A DNA stretch of 64,000 bases from Closterium sp. Naga37s-1 (taxonomy: Eukaryota; Streptophyta; Zygnematophyceae; Desmidiales; Closteriaceae), in assembly GCA_947471745.1 (NCBI GenBank), contig CANJKZ010000080.1:3127001-3191000 (forward strand), given 5' to 3'. Position numbers and translations under genes: made by a program. The notes beneath the pieces are model-generated. The model was given only the letters and a program-made list of their open reading frames with translations. It was not told the origin of the DNA and searched no databases. Every line of letters starts with the position of its first letter. Position 1 is the first letter of the stretch. Below, one piece after another: positions 48,408 through 58,310 of the stretch.

Positions 48408-51400
48408 CTGGAGCTGGAGCTGGAGCTGGAGCTGGAGCTGGAGCTGGAGCTGGAGCTGGAGCTGGAGCTGGAGCTGGAGCTGGAGCTGGAGCTGGAGCTG
48501 GAGCTGGAGCTGGAGCTGGAGCTGGAGCTGGAGCTGGAGCTGGAGCTGGAGCTGGAGCTGGAGCTGGAGCTGGAGCTGGAGCTGGAGCTGGAGCTGGAGC
48601 TGGAGCTGGAGCTGGAGCTGGAGCTGGAGCTGGAGCTGGAGCTGGAGCTGGAGCTGGAGCTGGAGCTGGAGCTGGAGCTGGAGCTGGAGCTGGAGCTGGA
48701 GCTGGAGCTGGAGCTGGAGCTGGAGCTGGAGCTGGAGCTGGAGCTGGAGCTGGAGCTGGAGCTGGAGCTGGAGCTGGAGCTGGAGCTGGAGCTGGAGCTG
48801 GAGCTGGAGCTGGAGCTGGAGCTGGAGCTGGAGCTGGAGCTGGAGCTGGAGCTGGAGCTGGAGCTGGAGCTGGAGCTGGAGCTGGAGCTGGAGCTGGAGC
48901 TGGAGCTGGAGCTGGAGCTGGAGCTGGAGCTGGAGCTGGAGCTGGAGCTGGAGCTGGAGCTGGAGCTGGAGCTGGAGCTGGAGCTGGAGCTGGAGCTGGA
49001 GCTGGAGCTGGAGCTGGAGCTGGAGCTGGAGCTGGAGCTGGAGCTGGAGCTGGAGCTGGAGCTGGAGCTGGAGCTGGAGCTGGAGCTGGAGCTGGAGCTG
49101 GAGCTGGAGCTGGAGCTGGAGCTGGAGCTGGAGCTGGAGCTGGAGCTGGAGCTGGAGCTGGAGCTGGAGCTGGAGCTGGAGCTGGAGCTGGAGCTGGAGC
49201 TGGAGCTGGAGCTGGAGCTGGAGCTGGAGCTGGAGCTGGAGCTGGAGCTGGAGCTGGAGCTGGAGCTGGAGCTGGAGCTGGAGCTGGAGCTGGAGCTGGA
49301 GCTGGAGCTGGAGCTGGAGCTGGAGCTGGAGCTGGAGCTGGAGCTGGAGCTGGAGCTGGAGCTGGAGCTGGAGCTGGAGCTGGAGCTGGAGCTGGAGCTG
49401 GAGCTGGAGCTGGAGCTGGAGCTGGAGCTGGAGCTGGAGCTGGAGCTGGAGCTGGAGCTGGAGCTGGAAGCTGGAGCTGGAGCTGAGCGGAGCTGGAGCT
49501 GGAGCTGGAGGCTGGAGCTGGAGCTGGAGCTGGAGCTGGAGCTGGATCTGGAGCTGGAGCTGGAGCTGGAGCTGGAGCTGGAGCTGGAGCTGGAGCTGGA
49601 GCTGGAGCTTGGAGCTGGAGCTGGAGCGGGAGCTGGAGCCTGGAGCTGGAGCTGGAGCTGGAGCTGGAGCTGGAGCTGGAGCTGGAGCTGGAGCTGGAGC
49701 TGGAGCTGGAGCTGGAGCTGGAGCTGGAGCTGGAGCTGGAGCTGGAGCTGGAGCTGGAGCTGGAGCTGGAGCTGGAGCTGGAGCTGGAGCTGGAGCTGGA
49801 GCTGGAGCTGGAGCTGGAGCTGGAGCTGGAGCTGGAGCTGGAGCTGGAGCTGGAGCTGGAGCTGGAGCTGGAGCTGGAGCTGGAGCTGGAGCTGGAGCTG
49901 GAGCTGGAGCTGGAGCTGGAGCTGGAGCTGGGCGGAGCTGGAGCTGGAGCTGGAGCTGGAGCTGGAGCTGGAGCTGGAGCTGGAGCTGGAGCTGGAGCTG
50001 GAGCTGGAGCTGGAGCTGGAGCTGGAGCTGGAGCTGGAGCTGGAGCTGGAGCTGGAGCTGGAGCTGGAGCTGGAGGGAGCTGGAGCTGGGCTGAGCTGGA
50101 GCTGGAGCTGGAGCTGGAGCTGGAGCTGGAGCTGGAGCTGGAGCTGGAGCTGGAGCTGGAGGGCTGGAGCTGGAGCTGGAGCTGGAGCTGGAGCTGGAGC
50201 TGGAGCTGGAGCTGGAGCTGGAGCTGGAGCTGGAGCTGGAGCTGGAGCTGGAGCTGGAGCTGGAGCTGGAGCTGGAGCTGGAGCTGGAGCTGGAGCTGGA
50301 GCTGGAGCTGGAGCTGGAGCTGGAGCTGGAGCTGGAGCTGGAGCTGGAGCTGGAGCTGGAGCTGGAGCTGGAGCTGGAGCTGGAGCTGGAGCTGGAGCTG
50401 GAGCTGGAGCTGGAGCTGGAGCTGGAGCTGGAGCTGGAGCTGGAGCTGGAGCTGGAGCTGGAGCTGGAGCTGGAGCTGGAGCTGGAGCTGGAGCTGGAGC
50501 TGGAGCTGGAGCTGGAGCTGGAGCTGGAGCTGGAGCTGGAGCTGGAGCTGGAGCTGGAGCTGGAGCTGGAGCTGGAGCTGGAGCTGGAGCTGGAGCTGGA
50601 GCTGGAGCTGGAGCTGGAGCTGGAGCTGGAGCTGGAGCTGGAGCTGGAGCTGGAGCTGGAGCTGGAGCTGGAGCTGGAGCTGGAGCTGGAGCTGGAGCTG
50701 GAGCTGGAGCTGGAGCTGGAGCTGGAGCTGGAGCTGGAGCTGGAGCTGGAGCTGGAGCTGGAGCTGGAGCTGGAGCTGGAGCTGGAGCTGGAGCTGGAGC
50801 TGGAGCTGGAGCTGGAGCTGGAGCTGGAGCTGGAGCTGGAGCTGGAGCTGGAGCTGGAGCTGGAGCTGGAGCTGGAGCTGGAGCTGGAGCTGGAGCTGGA
50901 GCTGGAGCTGGAGCTGGAGCTGGAGCTGGAGCTGGAGCTGGAGCTGGAGCTGGAGCTGGAGCTGGAGCTGGAGCTGGAGCTGGAGCTGGAGCTGGAGCTG
51001 GAGCTGGAGCTGGAGCTGGAGCTGGAGCTGGAGCTGGAGCTGGAGCTGGAGCTGGAGCTGGAGCTGGAGCTGGAGCTGGAGCTGGAGCTGGAGCTGGAGC
51101 TGGAGCTGGAGCTGGAGCTGGAGCTGGAGCTGGAGCTGGAGCTGGAGCTGGAGCTGGAGCTGGAGCTGGAGCTGGAGCTGGAGCTGGAGCTGGAGCTGGA
51201 GCTGGAGCTGGAGCTGGAGCTGGAGCTGGAGCTGGAGCTGGAGCTGGAGCTGGAGCTGGAGCTGGAGCTGGAGCTGGAGCTGGAGCTGGAGCTGGAGCTG
51301 GAGCTGGAGCTGGAGCTGGAGCTGGAGCTGGAGCTGGAGCTGGAGCTGGAGCTGGAGCTGGAGCTGGAGCTGGAGCTGGAGCTGGAGCTGGAGCTGGAGC

Positions 51401-52616
51401 TGGAGCTGGAGCTGGAGCTGGAGCTGGAGCTGGAGCTGGAGCTGGAGCTGGAGCTGGAGCTGGAGCTGGAGCTGGAGCTGGAGCTGGAGCTGGAGCTGGA
51501 GCTGGAGCTGGAGCTGGAGCTGGAGCTGGAGCTGGAGCTGGAGCTGGAGCTGGAGCTGGAGCTGGAGCTGGAGCTGGAGCTGGAGCTGGAGCTGGAGCTG
51601 GAGCTGGAGCTGGAGCTGGAGCTGGAGCTGGAGCTGGAGCTGGAGCTGGAGCTGGAGCTGGAGCTGGAGCTGGAGCTGGAGCTGGAGCTGGAGCTGGAGC
51701 TGGAGCTGGAGCTGGAGCTGGAGCTGGAGCTGGAGCTGGAGCTGGAGCTGGAGCTGGAGCTGGAGCTGGAGCTGGAGCTGGAGCTGGAGCTGGAGCTGGA
51801 GCTGGAGCTGGAGCTGGAGCTGGAGCTGGAGCTGGAGCTGGAGCTGGAGCTGGAGCTGGAGCTGGAGCTGGAGCTGGAGCTGGAGCTGGAGCTGGAGCTG
51901 GAGCTGGAGCTGGAGCTGGAGCTGGAGCTGGAGCTGGAGCTGGAGCTGGAGCTGGAGCTGGAGCTGGAGCTGGAGCTGGAGCTGGAGCTGGAGCTGGAGC
52001 TGGAGCTGGAGCTGGAGCTGGAGCTGGAGCTGGAGCTGGAGCTGGAGCTGGAGCTGGAGCTGGAGCTGGAGCTGGAGCTGGAGCTGGAGCTGGAGCTGGA
52101 GCTGGAGCTGGAGCTGGAGCTGGAGCTGGAGCTGGAGCTGGAGCTGGAGCTGGAGCTGGAGCTGGAGCTGGAGCTGGAGCTGGAGCTGGAGCTGGAGCTG
52201 GAGCTGGAGCTGGAGCTGGAGCTGGAGCTGGAGCTGGAGCTGGAGCTGGAGCTGGAGCTGGAGCTGGAGCTGGAGCTGGAGCTGGAGCTGGAGCTGGAGC
52301 TGGAGCTGGAGCTGGAGCTGGAGCTGGAGCTGGAGCTGGAGCTGGAGCTGGAGCTGGAGCTGGAGCTGGAGCTGGAGCTGGAGCTGGAGCTGGAGCTGGA
52401 GCTGGAGCTGGAGCTGGAGCTGGAGCTGGAGCTGGAGCTGGAGCTGGAGCTGGAGCTGGAGCTGGAGCTGGAGCTGGAGCTGGAGCTGGAGCTGGAGCTG
52501 GAGCTGGAGCTGGAGCTGGAGCTGGAGCTGGAGCTGGAGCTGGAGCTGGAGCTGGAGCTGGAGCTGGAGCTGGAGCTGGAGCTGGAGCTGGAGCTGGAGC
52601 TGGAGCTGGAGCTGGA
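48408..52616. repeat. (GGAGCT)n hexanucleotide array, about 700 copies
   Basis: About 4.2 kb of almost perfect GGAGCT repeats, with a small cluster of interruptions between about 49465 and 50165 and perfect repeats elsewhere. The unit has no stop codon in any of the six frames, so very long frames (Leu-Glu, Gly-Ala, Ser-Trp, Leu-Gln, Ser-Ser, Pro-Ala) are unavoidable and are not evidence of a protein. A short repeat of GCTAGTGCACT precedes it at 48368-48405. It sits between the kinesin-like gene tail and the AP2-like fragment. The true copy number may differ from the assembly. Confidence 0.95.
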
Positions 52617-52619
52617 AAA

Positions 52620-53004
52620 CATTCATGATTTGTTTCCGCAGCAACGAGGAGTTGTTCCTTTGTCTTTCCACTGAAGTCAGGCGAAGCATCAGCAACTGGA
52701 TATCCTCCATTACGTCTGCTGCTGATGGTGCTGCTGCTGCGGCTGCGGCTTCTTCTGCTGCTGCGGCTGCTTCTGTTCCTGGTGTTTGTGCTGCTCGTTG
52801 CCCCTCACCCCCCCTCACACCATCCTCGTCTTGACCATCGCCCATTTTCACAACTCCACCGTCGCCTCCACCTTCCTCAGCCATCCCCACTTCTTCCACC
52901 CTTGTTTCCCCTCCCTCCCTAACAAACTCCTGTCCCACTCCCCCTGCCTCAAAAATCACGGACTGCTGCCTCTCCACCATTGCAATCGCCTCCGCCCTCA
53001 CCAC
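52620..53004 (-). other. Possible terminal coding exon(s) of the kinesin-like gene
   Basis: The minus strand reads VRAEAIAMVERQQSVIFEAG, an acidic/Gly-rich stretch, poly-Ala, and DVMEDIQLLMLRLTSVERQR just before the hexanucleotide array. Amino acid composition and heptad-like spacing fit a coiled-coil tail. The link to the motor exons upstream is inferred from strand and proximity only. If the array is transcribed, it would lie at the 3' end or in an intron. Confidence 0.35.
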
Positions 53005-53345
53005 TCTCCCTCGAGGGAAGTGTCAGAGAACGGGTGGGGTACGTGGGAAAATGGGTAGGGGGCGTCCAAAAAGGGTTGGAGGGCGATGAAAACAGCATTG
53101 TGGCAGGGAATGTTGATGCTGACGGTGTTGCTGCTGCCTCTGCTGCAGCAGCTGCGGCTGTTGATGCTGCTGGTGTGGTTTGTTCCTCACGTCCAAAGAT
53201 ACCGGCGTTGTCCACACCATCCTCCATGGTCAAGAATCCACATCCGTCACCACTACCACCATCGCCAGCCAGCACCTTTTGCAAGCGCTTCATGTCCGAA
53301 AGCTCTGTCTGGTCCTCGGCACGTTTCCTCCTTTGACTCCCTGCA
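52949..53345 (-). other. Possible kinesin tail exon (unresolved)
   Basis: The frame reads KRAEDQTELSDMKRLQKVLA, GGSGDGCGFLTMEDGVDNAG, then Ala- and Pro/Ser-rich sequence to TGA at 52949. It looks like genuine protein rather than repeat, but exon borders to the neighbours were not established. Confidence 0.4.
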
Positions 53346-53365
53346 CCTAGGGATGCTGGGAAAGT

Positions 53366-53643
53366 GCAGGGGAGCTTGCTTCTGCTGCTGCTGCTGCTGC
53401 TTCTGCTGCTGTTGCTTCTGCTACTGTTGCTTCTGCTGTTGCTTCTGCTGCTATTTCTTTTGCTCCTGCTGCCAAAATTTTTGCTGATGCTGCTGTTGCT
53501 GCTTCTGCTGCAGCAGATTCTGCTGCGGCTTCTGCTGTTGCTGCTTCTGCTGCTGGTTTTGCTGATGCATCCGCTGCTGCTGCTCCTGCCACTGCTTCTG
53601 TTGCTGCTTCTGCCACTGCTTCTCCTGCTGCTTCTGCTGCCGC

Positions 53644-53674
<31 letters not shown>

Positions 53675-54110
53675 CCTGCTGCTTCTGCCTCTGCTTCTGG
53701 TGTTGCTTTGGCTGCTGCTGATTCTGCCACTGCTTCTGCTGCCGCTGCTTCTGCCACTGCTTCTGCTGCTGATTCTACTGCTGCTGCGTCTGCTGCTGCT
53801 GCTGCTTCTGCTGCTTCTGCTGCATTTTCTGCTGCTTCTGTTGCTGCACCTGCTGCTGCTTTTGCGTGTACCGCTGCTGCTGCTGCTGCTTCTGCTGATG
53901 CTTCTGCTGCTGCTCCTTCTACTGCTGCTGCTGCTGCTTCTGCTGCCGCTGCTTCTGCTGCTGCTTCTGCTTTGCTGCCCGTGCTGCTTCTTCTGCTGCT
54001 GCTGCTTCTGCTGCTCGTGCTGCTTCTCCTGCTGCTGCTTCTTCTGCTGCTTTTGCTGACTACTGCCTCTGCTGCTGTTACTGCTGCTGCTGCTGCTACT
54101 TCTACCGCTG
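53366..54110. repeat. CTG/CAG-rich trinucleotide tract
   Basis: An imperfect (CTG)n tract is interrupted by TTC and GCC triplets. On the minus strand it encodes Gln-, Ala- or Ser-rich sequence depending on frame. If part of the kinesin tail, the Gln/Lys frame (QQKQQQ-type) is the most coil-like. The plus-strand poly-Leu frame is an artefact. Confidence 0.8.
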
Positions 54111-54284
54111 ATGGTTCTTCCTCTCCGCCTCCCTTTGTCCCCTCTTTTCCCTCTTTCTTCCCGCTTGTAGACGTTGCGTCTGCTGCTGTTGCTGCTGCTG
54201 CCACCGCCACCTCTTTTCCTCCTACACCTTCCCTGCTGCTTCCTGCAGTGACAGCGCATACTCTTCCGCCCTCCTCTCTGCAAC

Positions 54285-54533
54285 TCAAACCCTCTCCTCC
54301 AATTCCTCCACCTTCCTTGCAAGCTCATCCCTCTCCTCCACCGCCCTCTTTACCTCCTTTCCCTCCCTCATTCTCTCCTCTCGTGCTGCCACCACGTCAG
54401 CTACCTTGCCTGCCACCTCAGCTCCTCCTGCTTCCCCCCTCCTTGCTGCAGCCTTGCCCCTTGTGGAAAGGGGAGTGTCAAGCCCGTTGGCACAGGAAAA
54501 CGCCGCCTCAAGATTCCTGTTCATGCTGGTTTC
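54285..54533 (-). CDS. Kinesin exon: coiled-coil stalk, ends in TGA
   Basis: This starts after a long polypyrimidine tract and CACCAG. It encodes ETSMNRNLEAAFSCANGLDT, then AREERMREGKEVKRAVEERD and ELARKVEELEERV, a clear heptad coiled coil. TGA at 54285-54287 closes it, but coil-like sequence (AERRAEEYALSLQEAAGKV) continues in the same frame, so the stop may be a mutation or an exon border I could not place. Confidence 0.65.
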   Translation of the reverse strand, partial: ETSMNRNLEAAFSCANGLDTPLSTRGKAAARRGEAGGAEVAGKVADVVAAREERMREGKEVKRAVEERDELARKVEELEERV

Positions 54534-54539
54534 CTGGTG

Positions 54540-54765
54540 GGCAAGGAGGAAAGGGAAGGGCAGGGAGGTAAGGGAGGGGAGGGAGAGAAGGGAGGGAAGG
54601 TAAAAGGGGGGAGGAAAGGGGGACGGAGGGGAGGGATGGAAGGGAGGGAAGGTAGGGGAGGGAGGGCAGGGAGGGAAGGTAAGGGGAGGGAGGGAAGGGA
54701 GGGGAGGGAGGGCAGGGACGGAAGGTAAGGGGAGGGAGGGCAGGGAGGGCAAGAAAGGCCGCAAA
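54540..54765. repeat. Purine-rich GGGAGGGAAGG repeat in a kinesin intron
   Basis: Imperfect units of GGGAGGGAAGGTAAGGGGA fill most of an intron. On the transcribed strand this is a polypyrimidine tract leading to the acceptor of the stalk exon. Confidence 0.8.
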
Positions 54766-54910
54766 AACTCGTTGAATCCTTCTTGCCTGCTGCAGATTTT
54801 TTCACCTGGTGTGTTCGTTGTTACAGGGCAGACGAAGAGGGAATGCATGCAAGAGACCCGTGAGGGATGGCACGAGAAATGAGAGGCACATACTGTAGCA
54901 GCAAGCTCAC

Positions 54911-55069
54911 CTGATGCTTCAAATTCACCGCACCCTTCTCCACAGCATCCAACCCACTGCCCTCTTGCTGCTCCTCCTCCCCTCCCCCCTCCTCCACTGT
55001 CGCCAACCCCTCTCCCAGAAGCAGATGGGCTCCACGGGTGCAGAGCTCACGCATGCGGTGAAGCTCAGT
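54911..55069 (-). CDS. Kinesin exon: stalk
   Basis: This 159-base exon encodes TELHRMRELCTRGAHLLLGE, an acidic insert, and LDAVEKGAVNLKHQ, between CCCCACAG and GTGAGC. Phase is consistent with the previous exon. Confidence 0.75.
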
Positions 55070-55229
55070 CTGTGGGGTTGGGAAGAGGGAGGGAGGAAAG
55101 ACAGGGGAAGAGGGAGGGAAATTCAGGGGAAGAGAGAGGGAGGAAATACAGGGGAAGAGGGAGGGAAGAACGACAGAGATTAGTGAAAGGAGAAGGGGCA
55201 GCAGGGCGGCAAGGCAGGGGGCATCGCAC

Positions 55230-55262
55230 CTCGAGCCGAGCAATCTTCTTTTGCAGGGCGAC
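55230..55262 (-). CDS. Kinesin exon: stalk start
   Basis: This 33-base exon encodes VALQKKIARLE between GACAGCAG and GTGCGA. Its heptad pattern fits the start of the coiled-coil stalk, and its phase matches both neighbours. Confidence 0.7.
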
Positions 55263-55364
55263 CTGCTGTCACTCTGTAGAAATCTGAGATGTCCCAAATG
55301 GCAATAAGCATGAGGAGCAACGCAGCAAGGCAGCAGCAGGGCAGCATAGCAGGGGCCATCGCAC

Positions 55365-55494
55365 CTGGAGCCTGTCAATCTTCTCCTGCTGGTCTTCCTG
55401 CTGGCCCTTTGCAGCCTCATTCACAACCGCATTGTTCCACACCAGCTTTGCCCTTTGTACAAATCTGAGGGTGCTGAGCGACTCGTCGTGCGAC
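55365..55494 (-). CDS. Kinesin exon: motor end and neck
   Basis: This 130-base exon follows a strong polypyrimidine-AG acceptor and encodes SHDESLSTLRFVQRAKLVWN then NAVVNEAAKGQQEDQQEKID, RLQ. It is the last motor helix (SLSTLRF-RAK) and neck, in phase with the exon at 56090-56148. Confidence 0.87.
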
Positions 55495-55559
55495 CTGAGG
55501 GTGGGGGTGGGAGGGAATATTTCTTAACGAGCCTCAAGAACCGCCAGGGCGTGGCGTCG

Positions 55560-55680
55560 TTAGTGCTTGCCCTCTGCAGCCTCATCACCGCTGCCATCCC
55601 CTTGTTCCGCATGAGCACCGCATCACCAGCCCTTGGCCTTTTGGGTTAACTTGAGCGTGCTGTTAGTCGCGTCATATGAC
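55560..55680 (-). pseudogene. Degenerate duplicate of the kinesin neck exon
   Basis: After a CACTCGCAG acceptor, the frame in phase with the previous exon reads SYDATNSTLKLTQKAKGW and then TGA (55623-55625). Downstream bases still resemble the functional neck exon (GGAACAAGGGG, GAGGCTGCAGAGGGCAAG). This appears to be a decayed tandem copy of exon 55365-55494. Confidence 0.6.
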
Positions 55681-56089
55681 CTGCGAGTGAGGGAGGGACA
55701 CGAGTCACGGTGCAGGGATGATTTCTTGGAGGTGACTTAAATGCCTTACGATGTGCACGCGAACACCCATTGCCATCGAGTTGTGGGCTATGGACTCACA
55801 ACGCTACTGCTTCTCAAGGCGCTCGGTTCGGGGGGGAATATGGCAGTTACACAAGCACCAATTACACATGCACAGACACACACCTCTGCAGTTTGTGAGG
55901 TGCCTCAGAAAAGCAATGCTCCTACTCATTTGTGGGTTCAATAATGGGGACATGGCAGTTCCGCAAGCACCGTTTACACATGCACAGACGTAGTCAGTGT
56001 GAGGTGTCTACCTCTCTGGGCCCACTTCAAAACTCTACTGCTTACTTTGCGGCCGGGTTGATGCACGCTTCAGACTTATCGAAACTTAC

Positions 56090-56148
56090 CCTGCAGCCAG
56101 GGAGATGCATGCGATCATGGTGGTTTTTGAATTTCCGCCCAGGGAATC
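56090..56148 (-). CDS. Kinesin exon: DSLGGNSKT
   Basis: This 59-base exon between ATATGCAG and GTAAGT encodes DSLGGNSKTTMIACISLAA plus two bases of a Gly codon. It continues exactly where the previous exon's missing Gln should be. Confidence 0.85.
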
Positions 56149-56350
56149 CTGCATATGAAACGATGTGGTGGCGAATGGAAAGGACGAGGCGTCATGAAGA
56201 GAAGTGAGGGACAGGCTCTTTATGCACACTCATATTAATATAAAAAAAGGGGACCACGAGATGTGAGCGGCAACTTGGGGGAAAATGAGGAACGAAGCTT
56301 TTCGTTTAATTTTCAAATGCTAGAAACAAACTGATCATAGAGTATTTTAC

Positions 56351-56444
56351 TTAGAGAAGGTTGGTGAGCTTAGAGTCACGGTAGGGCACATGGCCAGGAG
56401 GCCTCTTCTTCCCCGCCGCCTCCTCTAGCTTCAGCATCACCAGT
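56351..56444 (-). CDS. Kinesin exon: VPYRDSKLT, ending in a nonsense codon
   Basis: This 94-base exon encodes LVMLKLEEAAGKKRPPGHVP then YRDSKLTNLL, a hallmark kinesin motor segment. The final codon before the GTAAAA donor is TAA where kinesins have Gln (LLQDSLGG). A single C-to-T change would explain it. Confidence 0.82.
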
Positions 56445-56863
56445 CTGGTGGCCAACACATGAACACGGGACAAAACAAACACTCGAGTTGCACACACACC
56501 AGTTCCATGGCACGGCAACGGACAGCAAGAACGGCGGAGACGCGACAGCTGACCATGATAAGTCTCTTTGTTTGCAGGGCAACCGATAAGCACGCACAGC
56601 GAGCATAACAAGGGGCAGAACTACCAAGCCAGGGCAGCAATGAGAAGCAGTACAACTCTGATGGTTGGATTCTGAGCTCTTGGTTCTCATCTCAGGCGAG
56701 TGCAGCGCGAACAGCATACAGAGCTCAGAAATCAATCACCAGCACTGTCCACACTGCACTCGCCTGAGAGGTAGAGAGAGGCGAGAAACACGAGGGGGGA
56801 GTGGGAGAAGGACACACCCGAGGTGGGAGAGGGACACACCCGAGGTGGGAGAGAGGGACACAC

Positions 56864-56938
56864 CCGAGGTGGGAGAGGGACTTGTTGATGGCGTTCGCCT
56901 CTTTGAGCCGTTCTCCCATGGCCCCTGTCGAGTCAGAC
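56864..56938 (-). CDS. Kinesin exon: GERLKEA-INKSL
   Basis: This 75-base exon starts after TTGGCAG and encodes SDSTGAMGERLKEANAINKS then LSHLG, the helix following switch II. It ends at GG|GTGTGT. The downstream intron starts with tandem copies of a roughly 22-base unit (GGTGGGAGAGGGACACACCC on the plus strand) that overlaps the exon end. Confidence 0.85.
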
Positions 56939-57299
56939 CTGCCAAAAGTGGAGAGTGGTGGACAGGGATGAAGTGCGGGGGTGTGGGGCAGAGAGAGTGG
57001 AGGAGGGCAGAGATTATGGGCAGGATAGCAGGTGAATGCCCGGTGATCGGTGACTGCGTGCCACAGGTGGCGAGGGGTTAGGAGGGGCGGAGTGCATCAA
57101 TGGGGCTGGGAGGGGACGGTAAGTGGGTGGTGAGTGATACAAGTACTGAACATGGCCGGCATTATGAGTGCGAGGCCAAGAGGCGGCAAGCGGATGGGGT
57201 ACCTTATGGGTCAGGCGTCTTAGCAGTTAGATAAGGCAGAAACGGACTGGGTACCTTACAAAGTGCAATGCAATCAGGCGTGCCAAACATACAGGTTAC

Positions 57300-57343
57300 C
57301 TTTCGGAGCCTGCGAGGTCAACAAGGTTGAGTTGATTGAGGCG
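57300..57343 (-). CDS. Kinesin exon: switch II
   Basis: This 44-base exon between TTCCAG and GTAACC encodes RLNQLNLVDLAGSE plus two bases of the next Arg codon. DLAGSE is the kinesin switch II motif that contacts ATP phosphate and signals to microtubules. The AG|G split is completed by the next exon. Confidence 0.85.
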
Positions 57344-57484
57344 CTGGAAGCTGTTTCCTCCACACACACTAAAGTGAGGTACGAGGGTGTGCCATACAAA
57401 GTCGACATAAGCACCTTTAGCGACAATTTAAATTATCTAAATGAGAGACATGCGTGTCTGACAAAAAAAATAAAAATCCACTGA

Positions 57485-58236
57485 GAACACACCTTTGCGC
57501 CTTGGTTGATCAGCAGTAGCCCCACCGTGCTTCAACCCTATCAGCAGCACTCACAGTGCTCTTAATGTGACACATGAAGACGCAATGCGAGCGGCTGCTC
57601 TTTTTGTTCAACTTCGTCTCCCCCGTCCGCCGGTGACTCGTTCCCTGCACATGCACCAATGCCCACTCCCCTGCTCTCTTTGTTCATGTTTGTCACCAAC
57701 GTTCGCCAGTGCTCTGCTAACTGCATACGCAGATATGAGCCATTTCATACACACTGTTAACAACCCCACTTCCCTCTAAGAACACAAAGAATGACTGTCA
57801 CGCTTGCAAAGCATTCTTGAAACAACTACGCGCAAGTTATCTCTAACTCACTATCACTATGAGTCAGCGGCAGCCACGGTTGGGAATTGGAAGCTTTGCA
57901 GTAGAAGCTATCTCGAACTCAGCCCATGCATAAGTCGTTTGCACAAAGACGAGCCACCTGGCGACTCAACTGGTGCATGAGCTCCACAAAATCAGCAAAG
58001 CGATTCTTAAGGCACTTGAATATCGATCCCTATCTCACCTCGTGAGGGAGACTATTCTGTACGGAGGAGCTACATTTCCTGCACCACACGCTGCACCCCG
58101 AAGCACGCACTAGCTCTGAGTTCACACCGCGGCGGGGGGTGGAACTGAACGCGTCCCAGTGGGGCCAACCGGAGTTTTGGGCACTCGGGATCACATTTTT
58201 TCATTTGCGCGTTTTAGGCAATCAGGGTCCTCGCAC
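57485..58236. other. No feature resolved between kinesin exon and 125-bp array
   Basis: If the kinesin gene continues upstream, its P-loop exons should lie here or farther 5'. I did not find a GxxxxGKT-coding segment on the minus strand. Confidence 0.4.
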
Positions 58237-58310
58237 CTGGATATGTGAGTTGTCTGAGTTGGCATGCGTCCTGGTGGCGACACTTGGAGTCGTGGCGAAT
58301 TTCGAGCGAT
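58237..58310 (-). CDS. Candidate downstream exon at the 3' end of the 125-bp array
   Basis: The minus strand has CCCCCCGCAG, then a 74-base exon starting ATCGCTCGAAATTCGCCACG and ending CATATCCAG before GTGCGA. In the frame continuing from the first exon it reads IARNSPRLQVSPPGRMPTQT then THIS. Its first 19 bases are the part copied into every unit of the array. Protein family unknown. Confidence 0.5.

Larger units (their letters stand above)
54288..57343 (-). pseudogene. Kinesin-like motor and stalk gene, partial, with nonsense codons
   Basis: Small exons on the minus strand join in phase and together give the C-terminal half of a kinesin motor and the start of its stalk: DLAGSE (switch II), GERLKEANAINKSLSHLG, HVPYRDSKLTNLL, DSLGGNSKTTMIACISL, SLSTLRFVQRAKLVWNNAVV, then coiled coil. 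Kinesins move along microtubules using ATP; the RAKLVWNNAVVNE neck resembles plant kinesin-12 phragmoplast kinesins, which is inference. The P-loop half was not found, though two possible 5' exons lie around the 125-bp array. A TAA replaces the expected Gln codon after TNLL at the end of one exon, and the stalk exon ends in TGA. It is probably a pseudogene, or the sequence has errors. Confidence 0.75.

Noticed and set aside
48391..53004. Very long frames (up to about 1,500 codons) of Leu-Gln, Pro-Ala, Ser-Ser, Leu-Glu or Gly-Ala repeats
   Set aside because: The GGAGCT hexamer has no stop in any frame, so such frames arise automatically; there is no evidence of a real protein.
53364..54059. 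Poly-Leu/Cys membrane-like protein on the plus strand
   Set aside because: It is the complement of a CAG-rich tract on the strand that carries the kinesin exons.
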